Shown here: positions 22,481-33,432 of the stretch, one piece after another | How the letters are laid out: every line of letters starts with the position of its first letter | How positions within the stretch are numbered: position 1 is the first letter of the stretch | NCBI GenBank assembly: GCA_019843655.1 | Contig: JACDQD010000004.1 | Coordinates: 24,873,872 to 24,937,871, forward strand | From: Lethocerus indicus | Lineage: Eukaryota; Arthropoda; Insecta; Hemiptera; Belostomatidae | DNA length: 64,000 nucleotides | Direction of reading: 5' to 3' | Made by a program: the position numbers and the translations under genes | The notes under the pieces: generated by a model | What the model saw: the letters and a program-made list of their open reading frames with translations, nothing else | What the model was told of the DNA's origin: nothing | The model's database searches: none

Positions 22481-24094
22481 GGGAGCCAAGGTCCAGATAC
22501 TAGCTTAGCTCGTGTTTCATTTTTTGAACTTGTTTTTTAAATGTGAATTACTTGTGGCCTTATCTTTATAAGAATTATTTACGCGATAAAATAGATTCTA
22601 AACAGCGATAATTCTGGATATTCCGGCTAACCAAACTCTGAGTGCTCTTATTTTATTCCTCCATCAGTGAGCAGTGGACGATCGGTGTGTGCCACCGAAA
22701 TGGGAGTCTTTTCCCACAGTTAATGTCTGGCTCTCTGTGCCACATGTTAACCCCCACCTTTCTTCTTTCTTCGAGATCCCTCCCATTCCACCCTTCATTC
22801 ATATTTCATACCCGGCTTCTGTCCGCGGAGAGAAAAAGAAACACGGCTTGAAATTTCATTTCCTTCACAGATTCTAGAAGGCTATTGCCATTTTAAAAAT
22901 CATTCTCCCAAGATTCACGGTTACTGCACGATACTGATTGATATAGTTGTTGCTGGTTTCTTCCTATTTTACTTTGGCACTTTCACATGTGAATTCCCCA
23001 TCGCTACTTTCCTCATTTCGCTAACTTCGCTATTCCTAACGAAGATAAGGATTCATGAAATGTATCCATGCCGAAAGTTATTAAAATGAAATAGGTACAT
23101 TTACAAAGTGAGGTTGTGGGTAAATAATAACATTTTATTAATTATTATTATTATTTTTTATTAATCCCTCAAAAATTAAAATGAGTTTGGCTTATATAGA
23201 CAACTGATTATATGATACTACTAATACTTATCGCTCTTGAGATCTTCAATTTCCTCTCACTGATTTGGTGCTGAATTGTAATCACCGACTGGAGCCGGAA
23301 GAGTGATGATAAATCAGTCCCCTCCAAAATGGTATCTTAAGCTAATCTCAATTATAACTACACTTTATTCTTTTCGTTACTATAAATAATTCATAAGCGC
23401 GTTGCAAATAGCCGCAACACTATTAAGGACTAAATATGGCCTTCTAGTATAAAGTTCGCATAAGAAATTTAATCTTTATCTGTAATAACGAGAGAGTAAA
23501 CTTTCACACATGCCACCGAGAGGAGAGTGGCACTAATCGATTTTTCACATTCGACTATTCCCAATTTAAGAAAATTCGGAAACCAATATATGAATTAAAA
23601 AAGGAAGTAATTTTAACTCCGAAATATAACGGAATTAACCTCTCCCTGAAGCCCATTGGTGTTATACAGGCATAGTGGAGCATTTTCGCGTTTAATTAAT
23701 TTTCTATATAATAAAATTGGGTAGTGCGATTAAGACGGACCGGAAGCAGGTGATGCGTAGTGAACTTGTATGAGCCTTCATGGAGTCGACAACCGAATTC
23801 GGTCTGGACAGTTGGTGCGGGGACACGCGTGTGTCCCGTTTGCCCTCCACGGGGGGGTTGGAACATTTTTCGCGCGATAAAAGAAAATAAACTGCGGGCC
23901 ACGGAGCGGTATAAATTTTCTAAAAGGGGGCTGGGGCGAGACTGCACGCGAGCGGGCGCCCACACCGCCCCACCGCACGCCTACCGCCTTACTACCATTT
24001 GAAACTAGAAACACCGAGACTGTTTCACCCCTCATATACCCCAAAAACCGATCCGGTCGTACTAGATCTATAGACTGTATCCTAGGAGTTTAAT
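22481..24094. other. Non-coding stretch with a GC-rich patch
   Basis: Pyrimidine-rich sequence at 22740-22810 produces two overlapping plus frames. An AT-rich ATTATTATT run lies at 23128-23165. At 23750-23990 the DNA is GC-rich with G and C runs, opening frames on both strands (23696-24044) that look like composition effects. No gene is recognised. Confidence 0.4.
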
Positions 24095-24149
24095 AACCGG
24101 TCCTATAATCGACCGGTGTAAAGACCCAAACAACGCTGTACAACCGGTA
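24095..24149 (+). promoter_or_regulatory. Cluster of three ACCGGT sites
   Basis: AACCGGTC (24095-24102), GACCGGTG (24111-24118) and AACCGGTA (24142-24149) lie within 55 bases, with a CCGGTC just upstream at about 24053. ACCGGT is the core of the Grainyhead/CP2 site (AACCGGTT). Clusters of this kind mark epidermal enhancers in insects. This is inferred from motif density alone. Confidence 0.25.
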
Positions 24150-26135
24150 AAATCATTCAGAGACACTGTCTAAAAGAACATGTCTATTTTGTAAAATTCG
24201 AAGCAAATAAAGTGGGATAGAGTTATATATCAGTTAGAAATTTATTAACCAGTATGTTCCGAAATTAGGCATATCCCTTTCAGTGAATGACATTATTTTG
24301 TTCAGCTTTATAGATCAGCAATCTACTCCGGATTTGTCGGTAATAATTCCGAATAAAATCGGGGAGATTTTCCTGAATATTCTCCACCGGGTTGGAAGTA
24401 ATGGATGTCGAACTTAAAAAAAATGGAAGCAAATTAGCGAAAGTCCCGCTGGGAAAAAGCGAGTAAATATTCCCTCGGAATTATTATACTCTCGTATTTA
24501 GATCAAGGCTCGCCTAATGGAATTTTGGCACGATTGCGCTTGCCAGTTTTTTCTTTCTTATAAAAGAGCATTCCGATGCAACGGAACTTGGTAGCATGCT
24601 CAAATATTTCCCAAGCAAATTCCTCCATTATAAGAAGCTCAAATCGAGAATCTTTTTCGCTGAAGCTCAAACCTGCCTAGCTCCTGTCCAAAGAGGTGAG
24701 TGGAGGCGGAAAATGACTGCAACAAGTCTGTTCTAACATATTGATGGTGCAAATATGCTAGAAGTATATAAATTGTCTAGAATTGAAAAGCTCCCAGGAC
24801 CACCAATTTTGTGGGGGAAGATAGAGAAGGTCCTGGAAGAGAGGAACGCCGCAATGGAGTTCCAATGGAATTTTTTATTACTAAAAATAATTTATCCCAC
24901 AACACAGTAACAGCGCAGTGAAATTGCCGACACGATGCCCAGTTTACCATTTCTATGGATACCCAGTCGGATAACCAGTTTACCCAAGTGATCCACCGAC
25001 CTACTGACGAAAAAGTTACTGAAGATGGTCAGGAGGCGAAACCGATCTAGCGAAAGAATGAACGTTGGGATCCCATTTCTTCTTCACTAGCGTCTTAATC
25101 GTTTAATTTCTAAGGTTTTCGTTAAAACTCTTAATGAGTAGTCTATCTTAAGGGCAATATATCACAATTAAAGTCGAGCGGTATCAACATGGCGCCAATA
25201 AAAGCGTTGCGCAAGAAAATAAAATATAATATCCGGTCATCGATAAGCACTAATTAACCGGACCTCATATACTTCGAAATGTGGCTCCGCCTTATCTTAT
25301 CGGACCGGTCGAAACTACATGAAATTTAAATCGTATGTTCGAAGATTCGATAAATTGCCATTTTAGAATATGAATCGTTGACACTGCAAATGGCAGAACG
25401 AATAGTCGAACGCTGATTATTCGAAAAACATACTAGAAAGCAATTCAGTTCATCAAGGCCTATTGAATATTCGAACAAAAATCGGACAGCGTCAAAAATA
25501 TAAGGATGAACGATAAGGAAGTTTTATTCTACAAATCGATTAGATAATAACTTCATTATCCCAGTTTTTGAACAATATGCTAAGCTAATCAACAGAGCTA
25601 ATAAAATGAGGCAACTGTGTTATAAATAGTTATTTCCTGTTGTTTATGAGAGAGGGCAGGAAATAACCCAGATATATTTTTATACGTCTCATTTGAGCGT
25701 TCTTATTTCGTCCGATACTAGTAAATAGACTGTTAGTTAGTGTTGGAGTTTTTGTATTTTTTGCGTATATTTATTGTATGAGAATTATTTTTATTTTTAT
25801 TATCCATGTATTATTGCATTTAAACATCTCCATTATGCTCGGATATGAGGCAGTTTCCTATAATAATGTGGCCAATTTACGAAAACAATTGATATGATGT
25901 AGCCGGTAGTTTCCCTTTAGCTTGACTCATGACTGAAGCCGCTGCATACATAGTTCAACTTTTACTTAAACTTTTTTTACATCAACTTTTTATTTAAAAT
26001 AATTATATTAATTACATTTTAATTATACCTGTTACATAATCCAAGAGACGCTGTATTGTCTCCGGTTACTCTGGTTACTACAATGGGGGCAATTAATCGC
26101 GGAAACGGCCCTTCGTTTCACTCCCGAGCCCAGTA
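24150..26135. other. AT-rich non-coding stretch
   Basis: A good TATA-like TATAAAAG occurs at 24560-24567 without an initiator at the right distance. Around 24518-24695 a plus frame with one late ATG ends at AAGAG|GTGAGT, but no acceptor or start supports an exon. AACATGGCG occurs at 25186-25194. ATTCGAA is repeated at 25340-25480. Confidence 0.4.
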
Positions 26136-26405
26136 ATGGTTTTGGACAAATTGCGTGAGATAACTCAAGAACTGAACCTTAAAATAAAACGAATGACATT
26201 CAGAAAGCCCCCAACTGATAAAAGCCTTAATTCGAAAATAATTAAGAACGTAAACGGCGGTATTTATGGTTATTTTAGCCTTTCGTTTGTATTATCAAAC
26301 GGAGATATTATAAATTCAGCGCGCCCGAATATATTTTTACTTCGCTATTGCTATTTGACATTCGCTTCGATCATTCCTGCCGACGAGAAAGGCGACTCGA
26401 ATTAG
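26136..26405 (+). other. ATG-initiated open frame, 89 codons, unknown
   Basis: The ATG at 26136 has G at -3 and G at +4. The peptide is protein-like: a charged amphipathic start (VLDKLREITQELNLKIKR), a lysine-rich middle, a hydrophobic segment and an acidic end (PADEKGDSN) before TAG. No domain is recognised. It is intronless as drawn and isolated in AT-rich DNA, so it may be a small gene, an exon or chance. Confidence 0.15.
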
Positions 26406-26985
26406 TGTTGTGTCGCTATATTTTACGATATAAGCTAAAAATATAAGCTTAGGGCTCACAGTATGCATTATCGTCAGCAGTAAGTATTAAATTAATAACC
26501 AACAGTAACAAATCTGATGTTTTTACTTACGTACTGTACAGAGAGTACGTTCTATCGGCAGTCGACCTGAAGGAATATTACTGACGCAGTAGCACCTTGC
26601 TACTATGGGGAATTAATTCTGAAATTGGTCTCGCGTATGACCAGACAACGAAAGAAGACTATCCCTAGGGGTTTATATGAGATAATTTGTAAGAGATCGT
26701 CTGACTACACCATTTTCTTGTTTATAGTAGACTAAAGCATGTAGAAAAATATAATTATTGAATTATGCCGCTTATAGTGTTTTATGGTATTAATTAATGT
26801 ATAGATTAAAAAAAAATTATTATATACGTTATGGTCAATACATTGTCCTCGTAAATTTTGGATTTCTCCTAGTTTTTACTCTTCGAATGTTGCAGTTCTA
26901 CACTGGGAGTCTATTCCTTATCGGTCGGCTTCTCGTAGTCTCGTCGAAAAACTTGTCATTGGGGAGTATTCTTGTTCAAAATAAA
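26406..26985. other. AT-rich non-coding stretch
   Basis: Nothing is recognised. A plus frame beginning near 26797 is AT-derived and runs into the G-rich tract at 26986. Confidence 0.45.
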
Positions 26986-27011
26986 GGTGGTGGGGGGACG
27001 GGGTGGGGGGG
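26986..27011 (+). other. G-rich tract with G-quadruplex potential
   Basis: GGTGGTG6, then AC, G4, T and G7. There are three long G-runs plus two GG steps within 26 bases on the plus strand. Confidence 0.7.
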
Positions 27012-27064
27012 ATTTTGTGTTATAACCGGGATATAGACCGTTATTAAGGAGGGCACACTGGTTC

Positions 27065-27084
27065 TAGGGCTTCCCGAAGCCCTA
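27065..27084. repeat. 9-bp hairpin with two-base centre
   Basis: TAGGGCTTC and GAAGCCCTA are exact reverse complements separated by CC. A tight GC-containing palindrome in a GC-rich patch (27050-27130). Confidence 0.5.
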
Positions 27085-29071
27085 TCCGGGGGCCATACTA
27101 GAGCCGGGGCCCAGTCGGTGCCGGCCCACAATCCTTCGTCTAGAAACTCCGCTTCTAAATCACTGCCACTCATTCCGGTCATTATTCAGTTCCTTATTAA
27201 TATACCGCTACCGTTAAGCGAGGTAAGAAGCATCGTGGGCGTTTTGAACATATTCTAAATTCGATAGATTCAGAGAACGAAAACAATGATACGGAGCTGA
27301 AGCTCACTGCGTTATTTAATTGTAAATTGCAAATTGTCCCTTCTTGTTTTCTGTTTTCACATTCCAAATAATATTTTCAATTAACTAAATTATTTTCCTA
27401 AATATTAGGAATTTCGTTTTGACGAATTCAAGAGGGTTCTGTTGGTACAGTCATTGCCTATTTTCGTTTTCTTGAATACCGACTCAAAAGAATCGACTAA
27501 AATTCGGACATAAATATGTATAAAAGAGGTAGAATTATATTTAAAAAATAAAGAAAATAAAATTACATTCGGAACGTGCTTTAGGACCAAATTAAGATAA
27601 CTTTTCGATTGTTCCAATCTTGTTATAATTTCACGTTAGAATTGGTCCCTGTTTTATAATCTCTACAACTACAGTGGTTTTTCTCGAATTAAATTTCGAT
27701 TATATTATTGTTGCCTGTTCGTAATTTCTGAAACCTATTAAAAGTATGGTTAGGGCAGTGGTGGAGTGTGGACTGTGGGGTGGCTGAAGGGTGTGGTCAA
27801 GTGTAATCTGGGCGCGGGATCGACAACTCCGGCACCCCGCCGACGCAGTCCTCACACTTTTGTCGGACCCTTTCATAATTTTTACCTAGTTCAATACCGC
27901 TTTCCCGTACAACGTTCACGGCGGCAGGAAATTCGATAGCGGATCCGTCGTTTTCGCTTTCAGTGCGTAGAACATAAGCGAGAAACTGGAAGGAAACTAT
28001 GACCAAAAAATAATATTGCAGAAAACAATGAGCTAAGTAGCATTTAATGAGGATTTTTTAGGATTACATAAATTCTGTCCATATTAAATATATCATAACA
28101 TCATTAATAGATCATAAATTAAGATAATAAAACACTCGTCGAAGTTAAGACACAAGTAACGGAAATATGAAATGAAAAAACAATTTCATACCGGCCTACG
28201 TAGAAGGCCAGAGATTAACAGGAAAATAATGATATTACGCAGTCTTCCTTCTTAATGATAACTCTCGCAGACTTCCTGGTAAATACTTGATGTTACTAAT
28301 TAAAAACTATTACATTGTAAAAAATCTAAAATGTAAACTTTTATGCTGAATACTGTTATATCTTTCAATTATGTTACACGTTTGTATCTCAACATAACTA
28401 ATTATATTTATTGTTCTCCATTTATCCTGAGAAATAATTATTTGCGTGCAAGTGTCTGCGGTTTTCCTAACACAACTTCGCGCTAAGCGATATAATCGTA
28501 ATAAATAAATTCGAATAGTTCACAGTGAATAAGTTCTACTCGATAGATTTCCCAACCGTCCGCTCATATTTTAGATCGAGTGGCAGCCCCCGCGGCGGTA
28601 TTCGTATTGTTCCGGTTTTCCAACGGTTGGTTTGCAGAGTGCGGCCGCTGGTAGCTGATTAACATTCTGAACGGCGAGCCCGGCCGGCCAAACCTCTGAG
28701 ATTGGTCAAAGCCCGGTATTCCCATCGCGTTCATCAAGTATTCCGACCGAGGAGAACCACCATTAACCCTGTTAAGTCCCCCACCGTTCGCTACAGGAGG
28801 ACCGCCCCACTCGGGCCCCGTTTTAACACTGGAAAATTCGCCCCCGGATTTAAAGTACCAATCAGAATAGGATTGGCGGGATTCAACTCGATAGATCTTT
28901 ATTTATATCAAAAACTACAAGATATTATTTACAATATTTATACTGATTATCATTAAATTTCATTATGAGAAATTGTTTTGTTCTAACTTGCTGCACCCGA
29001 CAACTGGTAACAGCAGTTACTGGTCCAGTCGATCCAATTTAGTAACGTTGGATTATTTAATTGATTAAAAT
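27085..29071. other. Non-coding stretch with a GC-rich island
   Basis: AGCGAG|GTAAGA at about 27213-27224 looks like a donor behind a 61-codon open plus frame without an ATG; the acceptor side is poor. AT-rich sequence fills 27240-28560. An island at 28570-28870 has CCCCGCGGCGG and GGCCGGCC blocks and a plus frame 28702-28956 (84 codons, basic, no domain). Confidence 0.4.
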
Positions 29072-29320
29072 TCTAGACGCAGAATTGAGTCAGTTTACGA
29101 ATCGGCAAACCGTCTTACAATATCTTGCGACCGCGTTGAGAAATTGAAAAATATCGATATTTTTCAAAAATATTGATATATTATATTGATATTTTTGGCA
29201 ATTGAATATTGAAGAAAATGTCTGTCCGGCATTGTTGGCTCGGTAGCGATGTTGAAAGGAACATTGTTGAATCTGTCCACGTTGTCAGGTATCTTTTATT
29301 TTTTCGAAATACCGTAATAT
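29072..29320 (+). repeat. Dispersed repeat family 1, copy C, with AT palindrome insert
   Basis: ACGCAGAATTGAGTCA, GTTTACGAATCGGCAAACCGT, TATCTTGCGACCGCGTTGAG and AAATTG match copies A and B. An AT-rich palindromic block (29144-29205) is then inserted. After it the alignment to copy A resumes with GAATATTGAAGAAAATG and later GTTGTCAGGTATC followed by a T-run. This copy is about 60 to 70 bases longer than copy A. Confidence 0.6.
29144..29167. repeat. Perfect 24-bp palindrome centred on ATCGAT
   Basis: The 24 bases read identically on both strands (12-bp arms, outer TTGAAAAA and TTTTTCAA, centre TATCGATA). Immediately downstream a second AT-rich arm ending GATATTTTTGGCAA (to about 29205) can pair with the left arm, giving nested alternatives. 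It could extrude as a cruciform. Confidence 0.75.
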
Positions 29321-29641
29321 TCCAAAAAATCATAGACCCAAAGTTAATTAATTAAGAACACAAATTAAAGTTCTACATGCAATGTATTGTTGCCGTGGAA
29401 AATTGTGAACACATTGTGACGTGTACTTCTACTCGATGATTTTAAATGCTATTCGAATGATCCGTTTCCCTTTTTTTTCTCCCCGGCCCTATTGGGCTTG
29501 GTTATTCAGCCGGCTCCCTTTAACTGGGAATTACACTGTGGGGGAAATCGATGTTAATCGGGGACGATATTTTCCGAGGGAGGTAAGGGTTGCCGGGGGC
29601 GGCGGAAGATTAAAAACAATTTGGGTTGTTGGCGTGGTTGA
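29321..29641. other. Non-coding, GC rising rightward
   Basis: The patch 29460-29630 contains TTTTTTTTCTCCCC and GGGGGCGGCGG. Frames open on both strands here (29421-29714 plus, 29531-29788 minus) appear to be composition effects. Confidence 0.4.
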
Positions 29642-29666
29642 GGGGGTTGAGGGGGGGTGGGCAGGG
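29642..29666 (+). other. Canonical G-quadruplex motif
   Basis: G5, TTGA, G7, T, G3, CA, G3: four runs of three or more G with loops of 1 to 4 bases on the plus strand. Confidence 0.8.
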
Positions 29667-29734
29667 CGTGGCAGTCGGCCACACCGAACACAATCGATAC
29701 TTAGCGCCGGGTAAAAATAACGCCAGTCAGCAGT

Positions 29735-29745
29735 CCGCCATCTTG
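29735..29745 (-). promoter_or_regulatory. YY1-type site CCGCCATCTTG
   Basis: The reverse complement CAAGATGGCGG matches the extended YY1 consensus AAGATGGCGG. In animals this form is often just downstream of transcription starts; here it follows a G-quadruplex by about 70 bases. No transcript is demonstrated. Confidence 0.25.
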
Positions 29746-30979
29746 CGACACGATACACGACACCCTCCGTCCCCACCCAATAACGCATGCTTCAGTCAAT
29801 ACACAAATACTATATGCTTGTGTAGGTTAATAAGATATCGGCTAGTTACGGTTGCGGCGTTAGGAGCCTTCTCCAGGAATGACGTCCGGCATGGGTGAAG
29901 ACCGAAATTAGACCCATTAAGCACTCCTCAGCTGTGAGCAATGTTCATTTCAGTAAATAATTGTATTCGTAGTACTGGTCTAACAGATAGCTTTTTTACA
30001 TTTCTTAAAACCGATATTCCCTGGAATTCGCCTACACACATACAACCTTAGTCACGCATACATTTACATGACACTGATAAATTATGAGGCTACAAGGTTT
30101 GAAGTACTGCAATAATTTAATTATTAGTAGTCTCGTCCACAACTATTTCAAATCGCGACATTAGTTTTACGTTTGCGTCTTCGCATTGCGGGAGGGTTTT
30201 GGTCCCATTGCAGGTTCCACTAAAATGAGTCAATCCGGTTCATATCACACTAAATAGTAAGAATAACAAAACCTATTATTTAATTTTCACCTATTAGTTA
30301 GTGGAGCCTATCTTACAAACCGGAGGTTTAGACTGCGATTGTCTTCAACCCTCCCCGTTAAATGGGAAACGCCTCTGCCATTTTCGTTCGCGTTAATGTG
30401 CAGCGAGGGGAAGAATACGGGAGCGAATGGGAATTGAGCCGCGGAGGGGTGGTCCGCTCCCAAGCCAAATGTCAAAGAGGTGTGCGTACGCAGTCAAATT
30501 TGGGGCTGCAGAGATTGCGCACACCGCCGGCCCCCATTGGTCCAGCCAGCTTCCAATCAACCCCCGGTTGCCATATTATCCTCCTAATATCCGCATCATC
30601 CGAAGAGGGGACCAGACGGTGGCAGGCATGAACGGGCGTTAAAATCCTGATGTTTGACAATATTAATCCAAACCACTTTTTCATAATGAACGTAATTAAC
30701 AGTTGCGGTATTTTATTTAGACCTGAGGAGCACTATGTCTATTTGGTCTAATAGTAGAAGTGATAGATAAGACATCTAACCAGCATAGTGCAATTAGCGA
30801 GCTCTCCTTTTTTAATTCCACTACTCCCTATATCGTACCTTCTTCTTAATGTTTTTATGTATAATAATTAAGATCTTAACACGCAGTAAAGGAAAAAAAA
30901 CTGACGTCCTCAAATCCAATATCAAATAGGAGACCAAAAATAGGCTCTGTATAAATACAACGTAACTACAAAGACCACC
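29746..30979. other. Non-coding stretch
   Basis: A GC-richer patch at 30340-30620 opens overlapping frames on both strands (30362-30684) with no motif. The rest is AT-rich; an A8 run lies at about 30893. Confidence 0.4.
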
Positions 30980-31018
30980 GTGTTGCAAGAACAAGTTGCA
31001 GGTTCTAGATTGCAACAC
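30980..31018. repeat. Interrupted 8+5 bp hairpin
   Basis: GTGTTGCA...TGCAACAC forms the outer stem and AGAAC...GTTCT the inner stem, with a nine-base loop (AAGTTGCAG) and a four-base bulge. The outer arms extend to nine bases if the inner stem is ignored. Confidence 0.45.
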
Positions 31019-31739
31019 TGTTCCATACACTAGGAATACAAAACCATGTATTCCGATTGTCCGTACAACGTAAAATTACGAAAAACAAAATTGTACACTA
31101 TTTTCGTTCTACGATGTTCTGCACGACTTGCTGAATTCGAGTTGCTGTTTGATCGAATAAAGCTTTTCAAAAATTACTTCTGTAGTCAACGATTTACAAT
31201 ATTTACCCCAATCCTTTCTCGCCGCGGCAAATTGCAACGATCGCGTGTCGCATATTGCAGTTGGAAAAGAAAAATACGGCCAACACGTGGCGTGTAAGTT
31301 AAATGATAAAGCGGATTCCAAATTCGGACTAATGGGATAAGTTCGGCAACGCCTTATGAATACTAATGCTATCTAAAGTTGAGCAAGCCGGCCATCTTCT
31401 CCAATTCCGTTTTGAAATAATAGTAGCCGGTTCGAAGTTACGGAAGTGGAGATATTTTTCAATTTATTGGGAACTACCAATAATTCTACCGTTGCACAAA
31501 AAGATAATAGATCGTTAAAACTTTTAAGCTCAACATCACTTGTTTTCGTCTCAGACCTACGTGTATCAGAACACTTCAGGGTATTATTCTCTTTTTTTAA
31601 TTCTGGACGTGGAGGCGTTTCACACAGGACATTGCAGATGGACTTTGCAAGATCTTAGATATGGTTTATACCTTTAAGCTCGTTCTTTGGATTGAATTTG
31701 AGAATATTTCAAACGAATAATTAGAAACATACGAATAAT
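31019..31739. other. Non-coding stretch
   Basis: Frames at 31046-31297 (plus), 31109-31321 (minus) and 31446-31658 (plus) carry no domain. No repeat is recognised. Confidence 0.4.
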
Positions 31740-32110
31740 GTTTTAAGCGGGTTATTTCCCCGAGCGGGCATTCGGTCGGATCCTGGGTTTATTCTTTTTC
31801 TGTGAGTCGGTGGCCCACAACAGGTGGCCGATTCGAACCCAAATTGGTGTATTGGACCGGGTTGATGAGTTGGGGGCTTGTCACCGGGCCAACATTGGGC
31901 CGACTAACGGTGCGGAGGACCGCTAATTGCCGCAGCTCCACGGCTATTTACGGCGTTAGAATGTAAGCGGGGGCCCCGATCGAGAGAATGTCAACCGATA
32001 ATATCGTCTAAAATTATGCGGACGGGGGGGGGACTTTCCCCCAACATTAAATTCGCTCGCCCTGACGATTTACCCCACAACCCGAGAGCCAATTGGCCTC
32101 CTGACAGCCG
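31740..32110. other. GC-rich island
   Basis: About 370 bases with runs such as GGGGGCCCCG (31969-31978) and GGGGGGGGGAC near 32025. A GATTCGAACCC at about 31830 resembles a reverse-strand B box but has no matching A box. No frame of note. Confidence 0.4.
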
Positions 32111-33383
32111 GCCAAAATCTGTTACAAACCCGCTTATAAATGGAGTTTTATGCCTGAGTATGTTCCTGGAAAAGTGGCAAAATAAATAAAGAAGAGTGGA
32201 CGAAACTATTCCTACGCATGTCCGGACGCGTTAATAATGGAGCTGCTGAAAGGGGTGTCTTCTTTGGTAGCGGTAGCCGCCAGTAATATCCACAAGTACG
32301 TTGAATTACCGTTGTATAAATTGAAAATTCCGTTTGCTCCAAAGTCTTCTTTTTCGGATAGTCTTCACTAAGCGTCTCGATCATTTTATATATATAAAGA
32401 TGTAGCTGTATTAAGTAATGCCACCGAAATTCAGAAAGAATGAAAACCAACATCGCTAAATATTTCTATTAAACTTAGGCTATAATTTAGTTCTATTGAA
32501 AATGGTTTTTGCCGCAGTTATATTCCAGTCATTAATAGTCTTGAAGAGAGTTTCACCGTTGTCAACGAAAACCAAATTATGCCTAGGTTGGCATACAGTC
32601 CAATGTTTGCACGTGTTGCATCGTGGTACCTATTATCTTGTAAGGAGTCGGAATAGGACCATCCATCCATCACTCTTGACATCCTAACAGCCGCTCTTCC
32701 ACCCTCGGGCAGCTTTTTCCATTATTAAACACGCGTTTTGTATTACGTTTTTAGTGAAAACATTGCCTGAACTTACACTGATTACGATTTATTCTTTATC
32801 GCGTATCGGGCAAGATTTATTAATTTTAATTTAAAATAAAACTTAACAAAATTTAGCATATATAAAAAAATACTCTTCGAATTTTCTCGCCTTCTTAATA
32901 TCGTACCTATAATAATTTCATACTCGCATCATAGCGAAAAATTCATTTAAACATACATTACAATATCACGGGTCCCGAAAAATTACCGTTTTCGTAAGGG
33001 GATCCAGTTTGTGAAGGCCCGGTACTTTATGTTGTGTTATTATTAAAAAAAAATATGTTTGCTGGAGTTTCAGCTGGATATGGAGGGTGTTTGTTAGGGT
33101 TTGAGAGAGTGTGGTGGTGACGGTGTGTGTGTGTAGGAACGCAATGCACCAAGCGAACCCCGCCCAGGAGTACTAAGGATCGATAACTCAGACCGCCCTC
33201 TTAATAACTTTCCCCTACCCCTAGTCCGATTTTTCACCGCCACCGTACTCTCTCTTTCTCTCTTTCTCTTCCTTTCACTCGGTCCTCTTTCATTTCCCGA
33301 TTTTTCAGCCATTCGGAGTCTAGAGTTCGGTTTCAGAAAGGCGATCTCCGTAGAATGAATTAAACCGCTTATATTAAGGAATC
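32111..33383. other. Non-coding stretch
   Basis: A minus frame at 32148-32453 (101 codons) has no recognisable domain. AT-rich at 32740-32960. A pyrimidine-rich microsatellite-like block (CTCTCTTTCTCTC) lies at 33248-33272, with a GTGTGTGTGT run at 33124-33134. Confidence 0.4.
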
Positions 33384-33432
33384 AGTATCTCAATTATATA
33401 TAACCCTGCAGATCCCAAATTCAAATCCTGCG
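33384..33432 (+). repeat. Degenerate tRNA-like (SINE head) relic
   Basis: GTATCTCAATTATATATAAC resembles a decayed A box (TAGCTCAATTGGTAGAAC type) and ATTCAAATCC a B box, with a shortened spacer between them. This is the layout of a worn tRNA-derived SINE head. The match is weak and the rest of the element is not recognised. Confidence 0.2.

Noticed and set aside
24518..24695. Exon ending at AAGAG|GTGAGT with a TATAAAAG upstream
   Set aside because: No initiator at a suitable distance and the only ATG is late; GTGAGT sites are common by chance.
27036..27224. Plus-strand exon ending at AGCGAG|GTAAGA
   Set aside because: Open for about 61 codons, but there is no ATG, no pyrimidine-rich acceptor and the opposite strand is equally open.
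31826..31840. Reverse B box GATTCGAACCC as a SINE head
   Set aside because: No A-box-like sequence at a tRNA-like distance on the minus strand.
32583..32595. CTAGGTTGGC resembles a mariner terminal motif
   Set aside because: No second inverted copy and no transposase frame nearby; a ten-base match is weak.
33403..33423. ACCCTGCAGATCCCAAATT resembles the mature mir-10 sequence
   Set aside because: There is a mismatch in the seed, several others follow, and no complementary arm lies downstream to make a precursor hairpin. The stretch fits a decayed tRNA-like head better.
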